Origin: Ceratobasidium sp. AG-K | Lineage: Eukaryota; Basidiomycota; Agaricomycetes; Cantharellales; Ceratobasidiaceae | NCBI GenBank assembly: GCA_037039685.1 | Contig: JAWNGF010000004.1 | Coordinates: 4,340,001 to 4,404,000, forward strand | DNA: 64,000 nucleotides | Direction: 5' to 3' | Shown: positions 56,211-64,000 of the stretch, piece by piece | How the letters are laid out: every line of letters starts with the position of its first letter | Numbering within the stretch: the first letter of the stretch is position 1 | Position numbers and translations under genes: made by a program | The notes under the pieces: generated by a model | Seen by the model: only the letters and a program-made list of their open reading frames with translations | The model's database searches: none | Told to the model about the DNA's origin: nothing

Positions 56211-57443
56211 ATGTCGGTGTTCAACGCCTCCAGGCTCCAGAACAAGACCGTTCTCATTACAGGCGCCTCTGGCGGGATTGGGGAGGTATGTTAGGCCATG
56301 TCGAGCAAACGAGGGCATGATTGATGATGGACTTTGAGAGGCAACCGCATTATTATTTGCCAAGGTGGGGCATCATTGATACAATCCATCACATCATCAC
56401 TTAATTAACAATACATAGGCCGGATCCAATGTCATACTTGCTGCTCGCCGAACAGAAGTTCTGGCCAAGGTCAAGGCAGCGTGCGAGGCGGCTCACAAGG
56501 ATTCCGGTGTCCAAGCTGGCGGAAAGTTTGCGGCCATTCAACTCGATGTGAGCGATAATAATGCCGTCGTAAATCTCTGGAAGGACGTTCCGCAAGAATT
56601 GAGAGATGTCGATGTCCTTGGTACGTGCCTCACCACCATCACATCTTTGAACAGAATACCAAACAATCTCGACAAAAGTTAACAATGCTGGGTTCGTTCT
56701 TGGTGTGGAGCGCGTCGGTGATATCGATCCTAAGGATATCGAGGCGATGTTTGCGACCAACGTGCTGGGTCTCATTTCGGTTACTCAGGCCCTGATTAAG
56801 GGTGTGTTTATCGAAAGATATTTGGTGGTATAACCTGAACAAGTAGCCAGACTTCAAGGAGAGAAAGAAAGGTCACTTTATTAATATCGGATCAGTTGCT
56901 GGTAGGGAGCCATATGTTGGAGGTTCGATTTAGTGAGTTGGTCACCAAGTGCTCAACCCACAGTTATTAATTGAACGACCAGTTGTGCGACTAAGCATGC
57001 AGTGAGCGCCTTCACCGGATCGCTCATGCGTGAGCTAGTTGATACCCAAATCCGGGTTACTGAGATTCAACCGTGCGTCGTTTCTGTCGTGGTTTATTGG
57101 GATAATAGAACATGTAACAATTATTGACTCAATGGTTTTTGACTCTATAGGGGAATGGTCGAAACGGACTTTTCCGTAACACGTTTCCGAGGAGACAAGT
57201 CTGCTGCTGACAAGGTTTACTCCGGTTTGCAACCTCGTAAGTTCCATTTAAAGTATACGTGGTGAACGCTAGGTTACTCATTGTTACTTCGTCTACGGCG
57301 ATCCCATCACAGTGGTTGCCGAGGACATTGCCGAAGAAATTGCTTGGGCTGCGGCTCGTCCACCACACGTTAACCTGGCCCAGGTATACGTCCTGCCTGT
57401 TAATCAAGCAAGCGCGACTCTCCACTACCGGGGCCCTCAGTGA
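56211..57443 (+). CDS. Short-chain dehydrogenase/reductase, probable NADP-dependent 3-hydroxy acid dehydrogenase
   Basis: Seen: ATG at 56211 and TGA at 57441-57443. About eight exons with short introns. Rossmann motif TGASGGIGE (spliced at about 56286), NNAG (about 56685), catalytic Ser in INIGSVAG (about 56885) and catalytic YxxxK read as YCATK across a splice (about 56933-57000). A PGMVETDF motif follows. The end [11 protein letters not shown] is the tail I know from the yeast YMR226C/TMA29 class, which oxidises serine and related 3-hydroxy acids with NADP. All catalytic residues are present and length is normal (about 270 residues). A housekeeping-type gene. Substrate is inferred by class. 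Confidence 0.85.
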
Positions 57444-57860
57444 CCCTGCGCGTGAATCACTCGATCTCCTGCAGTAAATACTGAGTTCAAATTTTTAGAA
57501 TAGTGCAATATTGTGAAACAGGCGACGACGGTCGATTCTCCCCTACCTGAAGCGAGATGCATAGAAAGACGACATAGATAAATATTTGCCTAGTTAGTCA
57601 TGCTTAAACCTCACCAGGATCGGACCTGAAGGCCACTAAGGATGCTTGGGCGGTCGTGTTTTTTGTGTGTGTGAGAGGAGTATGGGTTGAGAGGCGATAT
57701 GGTATTGTTACCGTGTGCGGGAGTACTTTGGGCTGGAATCTTCGCCTTGATGACAGTTTTGCTTGGAAACGATAATGGCATCACTTCGGCCAAACGATGC
57801 AGCATAGCTTCGACGTCAACCACGTGATCGCGGGGAGTTTTTGGACCGAGCCACGTCGAC

Positions 57861-59170
57861 ATGGGGGTAGACTTGCGACTGGGAGACTTTATACCCGGAA
57901 TCCTCGTTCCCCCAGAAGCTAACATTCACCTGACCATCGGAATAATTATTCTATTAGTCGCCTTATACACTCTAACGCTTACCTCTCACCCTAGGACATT
58001 TGTTGTGGTTCGAATTCTCTTGGGCATACCTAGTGCTTATATATTCTATCATTATGCTTTTCATCCTTACGACGCACCCAGAAAAAGTGTAGAGACCGGA
58101 CTCGCAGTGGTTGGGCTCTACGGCATTATGCGGGTCGTTGACACATGCCTTGTCGATCTCCTCGTTGGCGTTCACTCGCCTCCGAGGTGGGTCGTCGATG
58201 GCAAGGTTTTGCCGCTTCCAACAACATTTTTAGGGAGACTTGGGTACGCAGTCGACTACTTGTTCTCCCTGCGTGGAACTAGCATATTCGCGAACACGAC
58301 CTGGGATTGGATTGTACCCTCGACCAAACGCCGAATGCCAACGCCGACCACCTCCCGACTCGCATTTATCCGATCCGCGCTCTGGTCTCTCACCAAGCAG
58401 TACCTTGTTTACGACGTTCTCGACACCCTCAACAAGTCTCGTATATGGGACAACCGACTGCCTCGCCCGATTACAGATGGGGGACTGAGCATCCCTGAAC
58501 AACTTGCCTTTGCATTTTCCGTTTGTGCGGGCACGGCGCTGAGCATTTCGGTTCCGTCGACAATAGTAGCAATTATTTGCGTGGCGAGTGGGGCGCCAGT
58601 GGAGGCATGGCCACCAATGTTTGACGCTCCGTTTAGTGCGGTGTCGTTGGCAGACTTTTGGACTCGGTACGCCCAATAATACTATTAAACATGGTTATGT
58701 ATTAATAGTACTCATCTTACAGGCGCTGGCACTCGCTCTTCCGTCGAGTATTTGACCGTCTGTCCCTTGGCATCCTCCACGCACTCGAAAAAATCCATGT
58801 TCCCCTCCCGCCCAATTTGCGTAAAACCCTTCGCGCAGTTATCATCTTCGCCCTCTCTACAACCCTTCATCTACTTCTCATGTACCGACTCCCGATATCC
58901 GAGACCCACTTCCACCCAGGGCTCTTCGATCGCTCCATTATGCGCTTCTTTCTCTCCCAGCCTGTCGCTCTCTTGATGGAAAAGATGGTTGTTGAGCCGT
59001 TGGCGGGCGGGAATACATGGGTTATGCGATGCTGGGCGTGGGGATGGCTATTGTGTTCCGGACGGTGGTGGGCCGATGTTTGGGTTCGAAGGGGATTGTG
59101 GGATCCGAACGAAAAGGTGGTAGGATATTCTCTGGTTAGGGGGATGTGGTGCGGGAACTGGACACCTTGA
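57861..59170 (+). CDS. MBOAT/wax-synthase-like membrane acyltransferase, copy A
   Basis: Seen: two exons, 57861-58666 and 58723-59170, start MGVDLRLGDFIPG. Multiple hydrophobic helices (IHLTIGIIILLVALYTLTL, the AYIFYHYAF region, CAGTALSISVPSTIVAIICV). The splice falls inside the family signature DFWTRRWHSLFRR. A later His in STTLHLLLMYRLP is the likely catalytic residue. The C-terminal segment is Trp-rich (WAWGWLLCSGRWWADVW). Known: the PF13813-type family transfers acyl or acetyl groups to alcohols, wax esters or terpenoids at the ER membrane. The substrate is unknown. A paralog with the same intron position is at 61602-62902. Confidence 0.85.
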
Positions 59171-59293
59171 TTGTGATCATAGAAGCTGGACATTGTGGTG
59201 TACCGGGTCGAAGTTGTGCCTCTTCCGTTTTGTACGATCTACAGCATAATTTTATCGCGGGAGCGAGATCTTAGTCTCTAGGTGCCAAAGTAC

Positions 59294-60193
59294 TTATACA
59301 AGCCATCCATGGTGTTCTGGCTTGCCAGGGCCAGCTATTTGTGCAAGGTTCAGCCATTGGACGAGGAACCTGAGGAACAGTTAGCAATAATATCACTCGA
59401 TCCACGCACCCCCCGGAAGATAAATCGGCCTACCGATCTGCAAGCGGTCGGACCAGTTTTCCAGAGAGACTCAGCCTATTGACGCGGGCAAACGACTCAA
59501 CATAGATGACCCTTGGTGAGTGGAGGCCAAAGAACTAAAGTTATAGGATAAGTAATCTATGCGGTAGCCAAGCGAAGCGGGCGGATGAACTTACCCTATT
59601 GAAGTACACAACGAGCGCCAAAATTACGCAAGTTCCGGGTCCATTGATCACCAACGCGTCACCGAAACTCCCGTTTGAGAGTGTCATCATCTGGAACGTC
59701 CATATCAACGAGCGAATTGCTGAAAAGGGCGTCGTGGCCAGGCTTTGATGCACTCTTCTGGCACGGGGCATAGTGAGGATTTTATAGTCAGTGTTCCCCG
59801 GCTTAGGTTTGAAGTCAATGTCAATTTCAATGATTAGTACTAATCGAGGTACCTTTTTTAACATCTCTAATGCGACAGCTTTCTTGGCACTGAGCGCATC
59901 TCCTTCGCTAATGATATACACTCTTGGTGTGTACTTGTCAAATTCAAGCGAAGAGATCAGTGCAAGAGCTTCACTCGTGTGACCGCCTAACAACAGTATT
60001 TCAAGACTATAGACACGGAGGCATGAAGAAACTCACCAGAACCCAGAAATACAGCCAAGCTTCGAGTCCTGATTGATGAATCTTTCGATCGCAGTTTCCA
60101 AGGATTAGAGGCATAGCATATAGAGTGAAGACGATGTGCAATCAAAAGAATCGCTAGTAGTGCCAGTAAAACAATGAACCTGAGGTCGGCCAT
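59294..60193 (-). CDS. ALG14: UDP-GlcNAc transferase subunit ALG14
   Basis: Seen: ATG at 60193. An N-terminal membrane anchor (LRFIVLLALLAILLIAHRL) is followed by FLGSG, a 50-bp intron (59987-60036) and GHTSEALALI, completing the GSGGHT nucleotide-sugar motif. Then YIISEGDALSAKK, TMPRARRVHQS and INGPGTCV. Two further introns lead to RVIYVESFARVNRLSLSGK and the terminal DRFLVQW segment, with a stop at 59294-59296. Known: ALG14 anchors the catalytic ALG13 at the cytosolic face of the ER and together they add the second GlcNAc to dolichol-PP-GlcNAc in N-glycan precursor synthesis. All conserved blocks are present and length is normal. Odd: an optional intron may lie at about 59848-59805, where the frame stays open but family similarity drops. 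Confidence 0.9.
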
Positions 60194-60608
60194 TGTGACC
60201 CAAGAAACTAGGTGGTGGTGAGGTACTTCTAGCTCCAGTTTTAGATACGATTAACTGAAGGGCGGTCAGGCCAGAGCAAGTTGGATTGGTGTGAAGTCGC
60301 TGCTTTGCGGTGGTGGTTGACCGCACGTGGCAAAGCGCTGAGAACCTCCCATCACGTGGCGTCACCATTTGATTTCTTGCCCTGTCCAACGACCTGGTCA
60401 TCTCATTTTGGGCTTACCTTTAGCTAAACTGAAATCTCCGTCAACATGCTCGCAACGAACAAGTATCACAACTTCATGGGTGTAAGTAGACGCTTTACAA
60501 TTAATCCCAAGCGAGATTATGGGTCTATCATGTTGACTGTTGTGTCACGCCAGTGATCGCCCTTGGCAAGTGAGGCGAGTTCACCTTGAGCCACCAATAC
60601 CAGGAGCG
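60194..60608. other. Spacer with possible upstream exon
   Basis: Promoter of ALG14 (minus) and upstream region of the 60609 gene. ATG at 60446 (MLATNKYHNFMG) is followed by a GT donor and could be a leader exon, but the connection is not resolved. Confidence 0.35.
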
Positions 60609-61325
60609 ATGGGGCGTCCCAGCAAACGAAAGGTAGTGGCGCGCAGAAACTCAGCGCTGGCTCTGTTGGCAAAGGCAAGTACGGGCATTCTGTCACTCGG
60701 ATGAGGTGCTAACTACCGATTGAAGCAGCAAAGGGCTCGAATGTCAAAGTTGCTTGCCGGGGGGCCATCAGGCCGAACGAAGGAGATTAACATCCAGCAC
60801 GACATTATGCAGCAACAGGTGCGAACCGAAGCACTTAGCGGCTCCGTCAACGCCGTACATCAGATCCAGAAAAAATGGAGGTGTCGATCAGCCAAACGTG
60901 GCGCCGTTGTTGCACGCGTCGCCCCAGCTCAAACGCGTCAATATGGAGTTGATAACAGCTTGATATCACAGCGTTCACAATCGGGTAAGTTGAATGGACG
61001 TTTTACCATACCATTATGTTTACCATGGGTTCAGGTCGCGAGCTCCCAGTATCGTTAAATGAAGCGATTCGATCGTCGGAGAACGGCTATTTACGGACAA
61101 CCGCTGAGCTCCTCGGTGAAGATGGTACTGGGACACAAGGTAAGGCTAATCTCATTCTCATCGGTTGGTTCTCAGCGCTTCCTCCACAACAGTTCTGAAC
61201 CACTTGGTTTCCCCAGATAAGGCTTCGCCCGCCCCCCTCCAGAACCAATGCCGCATTTCACACCCCTGCGCCTTCCACTTTCAGAGCTTGCCTCGTAGTT
61301 TAATGGTGAGTTGCAAGCATGAGAC
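60609..61325 (+). CDS. Hypothetical basic protein
   Basis: Seen: ATG at 60609 encodes MGRPSKRKVVARRNSALALL. The first intron appears to use a GC donor (AAG|GCAAGT at about 60676, acceptor about 60728) and restores the frame to RARMSKLLAGGPSGRTKEIN. A later GT-AG intron (about 60986-61035) joins QRSQSG to RELPVSLNEAIRSSENGYL, and another follows GTGTQ at 61140. The 3' end is uncertain. Rich in Arg, Lys, Gln and Ser. No domain recognised. Consistent phases across three introns support a real gene. Confidence 0.5.
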
Positions 61326-61601
61326 GATGAGGTGACATTTTACCCCAGGCATATCGCATATGCACCTCACCTAGATATTTCCTCCCCATCGTTAGTTTGT
61401 ACTTCAGGCCCATCATCGCCTGTGTCACTTAGCTTGAGTATTTAATCGCCTATATCCCTTTCAGTCCTATACAATGGACAATTTACCACAATTTATCTTA
61501 TGAGGCGAGTAACCGTCCGGAGTTGGAAATCTATTCATTTTACCCCGCGTCCACGTGATTACCAGGAATTCAGCCGCACTTTTCACCGAGCCACGTCCAC
61601 C

Positions 61602-62902
61602 ATGGGCATTGACCTCCGTTTGCGGCATTTTATGCCTGGGATACTCATTCCACCCCAAGCACACATTCACCTTGCTGTAGGGATCCTATTTTTGATCATC
61701 GCCCTTTGCACGCTCCCAATAACCTCACATCCTCGAACCCTTGCTGCGACTCGCGTTTGGCTGGGTCTTCAAGCAGCATGGATATTCTACTACTGCATGT
61801 CATACCCTTACAATGCTCCTACGCGCGGAGTGGACACTGCTATCGCCAGCATAGCCATATATGGGATCATGCGCGTTATCGACGCGTGCTTTGTTGATTT
61901 GCTAGTCGGCGTTCATTCTCCACCGAGGTGGGTCGCTGATGGCAAGACTTTACCCCTTCCAACCACACTTTCCGGACGTGTGGCATATGCGCTGGATTAT
62001 CTCTTCTCCCTTCAAGGCACAAGCGTCTTCAAGAACACCACCTGGGATTGGATGACTCCTTCAACTAAGCGCCGACTTCCACCTAATATTCCTCGGCTGA
62101 CCTTTATTCGCTTCGCATTCTGGTCTTTATTCAAGCAGTATCTCGTTTACGACGCGTTAGATGCGTTGAACAAGTCTCGCGTATGGGACACCCGTCTGCT
62201 ACATCCCATAACAAATGGAGGACTGAGCTTACCCGAGCAATTGCTTTTTGCTTTTTCAGTCTGCGTGACTACATCACTGAGCATATCAATATCGGCTACA
62301 CTGGTGTCAATTATTGGAGTGGCTTACGGAGCGCCTACGGAATCCTGGCCATCTTTGTTTGATGCACCGTTCACAGCTGTGTCGTTGACGGACTTTTGGA
62401 CACAGTAAGTAATTTGTCGAATGAGTGCTTCGCATCCAGTCTAATCACATCTAGTCGATGGCATTCACTCTTTCGAAGAATGTTTGACCGAATATCCTTA
62501 ATCGCCCTTCACCTTCCTGGTAGATTCGGCATACCTTTATCCACACAACTCCGAAAATACCTCCGTGCGACTACCGTGTTTGGACTCTCCACTCTCCTCC
62601 ATATGATCCTCATGCACCGGCTTCCGATATCCGAGTCACACTACCACCCAACTTTCTTTGACCGTTCCATTATAATGTTTTTCCTATCCCAGCCCGTCGC
62701 GCTCCTTGTGGAGCGAACAGTCGTAATTCCCCTGGCTGGTGGGAACGCAGGGATCACGCGGTGCTGGGCGTGGGCGTGGCTACTCTGTTCTGGGAGATGG
62801 TGGGCAGATGTATGGATTCGAAGAGGGCTGTGGGATCAGAGGGAAAAGGTCGTTGGGTACTCACTCGTGAGAGGACTGTGGAATGGCACCTGGATACCAT
62901 GA
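61602..62902 (+). CDS. MBOAT/wax-synthase-like membrane acyltransferase, copy B
   Basis: Seen: exons 61602-62404 and 62455-62902. The start MGIDLRLRHFMPG is chosen by alignment with copy A. An in-frame ATG at 61500 adds 34 residues without a counterpart. The signature DFWTHRWHSLFRR spans the same splice position. The likely catalytic His lies in STLLHMILMHRLP. The C-terminal WAWAWLLCSGRWWADVW matches copy A. Full-length and undamaged. Inference: a direct paralog of copy A with ALG14 and an unknown gene between them. Acyl acceptor unknown. Confidence 0.85.
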
Positions 62903-64000
62903 AGAGTCGGCTCGCTTTGCAGCAATAACCAATTCGCCTTTCCTTGGTTAATTTTTTGACGAGACTTTCCTCCGAAAAAGAATGTATTCTATCGTGTTGA
63001 TCCCCTGTTGTAGCATGACGACGCCGTATGGTTGGTATTTCAATAGTTAGATAAACCTACCGTGCGCATCACGCCAGGCTGGTACGGGTATTTTGCTCGT
63101 TCCAATGGAAGAACAACTAGACCCTTTGGAAAACTGTGCATGTATGCGCATATGAGTAGATAATCCACGACCACAAAATATGCAGTTTGGGATAACGGAA
63201 GGCGCCAGCTACTTCGAGTGCAATGATCCCCTGCTTGGAAATGATTGGCATCGTCGTTATTTTCCACAACAGAACATACTCTTGCGTGATAAGCGCAATG
63301 AGCCTAAGTCCATGCTCCGTGAAGAACTGCTTGGTCTCAGCTGGGGAGTATCAATTGAGGGTTATGGTTGTCGCGTGTTCGGCTAAGTAGACAGTTACCC
63401 TTGACAGATTAGTGTAAAGTGTCCTTTCTTCTGTTACAATTCGACTAATATTCAAGTTCCGTATTGTTGGCTTTACAATTATAAATAGGAAATGTGACCA
63501 CTATATGGTAATGTTGAACCTATGGTGATAACCCTTACGTCTTATTAGCGTACGTTGGGTGTGGAGTGTAGTCTCAATATTCGCTTCGGCAAGCTATCGT
63601 TTTCGTGAAGGGCTGAAATCCTAGGCTGGGATCCTCCGTGAGCGGCGGCATAGGCCTGTCTGTAGATCTAGTAATACCCGAGTTTAGAGTGAGCATCTAC
63701 GGCACGTCGATCTTCCCATGCTTTCCATTGTAAGCAGTAGAGAGGGTTACATTAGTCGTTCTTGTTTCTGGTAACCCATGTGTAAACTGATCTCACTTCA
63801 CGGCTCTTAGAACGTACGCACGCAATTTTCTCCAACCAAGAGGGCCGGTAAAATCTCGCCTGGTGACATGTTATTTCCCCATTCCGTTAGTACCTTTCAC
63901 ACATGCCCAGAGTCGGAGGCCATGACGATGGAGCCCCGCACGGGGGAAAGTCTAATCAACTCCGGCTTCCCCAGACTTTACTTGTAACAACCCCGGATCG
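62903..64000. other. Downstream region, no gene recognised
   Basis: About 1.1 kb after MBOAT copy B. A 68-codon frame at 63180-63386 has no resemblance to any family I know. No repeat or RNA gene is seen. Confidence 0.5.

Noticed and set aside
61290..61360. tRNA-like stretch (GCCTCGTAGTTTAATGGTGA)
   Set aside because: The D-arm look is good but there is no T-arm GTTCGA motif, and the acceptor ends pair over only about four bases.

Overview
The window is nuclear DNA from a filamentous basidiomycete. Genes carry many short introns (about 45-60 bp, GT-AG, CTAAC-like branch sites), and the gene families are typical of Agaricomycetes: expanded TKL-like kinases with an MLKL-type helical domain, CHAT-TPR proteins, patatin/NB-ARC/TPR NLRs, hemopexin-like beta-propellers, and MBOAT/wax-synthase-like acyltransferases. 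The combination fits a Ceratobasidiaceae genome such as Rhizoctonia. That assignment is inference from family content, not a sequence match.

Layout. 1-12989: five kinase modules, two on +, two on -, one on +, with a stray NLR N-terminal fragment among them. 13583-17715 (-): a TPR-CHAT (caspase-like) gene broken by a frameshift, a nonsense codon and a 10-bp duplication at its active site. 17716-23400: mostly non-coding, with decayed transposon-like blocks, a palindromic MITE-like element and a 306-bp inverted repeat. 23559-28155: two more kinases with Ser/Pro-rich N-termini, then an orphan first exon at 28623. 28672-32600: gene-poor, with palindromes. 32685-36175: a complete patatin-NB-ARC-TPR NLR whose patatin domain lacks both catalytic residues. 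36916-38213: a coiled-coil protein. 38230-54951: a duplicated block containing a 7TM protein (one intact copy, one degraded) and five hemopexin-like copies (two intact, two pseudogenes, one fragment), plus two near-identical MITEs. 56211-62902: ordinary genes: an SDR, two MBOAT paralogs, ALG14 and one unknown.

How they may work together. MLKL-like helical domains fused to pseudokinases, a caspase-like CHAT protein and a patatin NLR within 36 kb are the parts list of fungal regulated cell death, allorecognition or innate immunity. Two copies (1-1458 and 10425-12989) pair an intact VAIK lysine with loss of both the HRD and DFG aspartates, which parallels the pseudokinase architecture of animal and plant MLKL. 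Many members carry lesions, as expected for birth-and-death evolution. However, several of these are one-base homopolymer length changes and could be assembly errors.

No tRNA, rRNA or CRISPR array was found. Exon boundaries were read by eye from splice consensus and paralog comparison and need transcript support.
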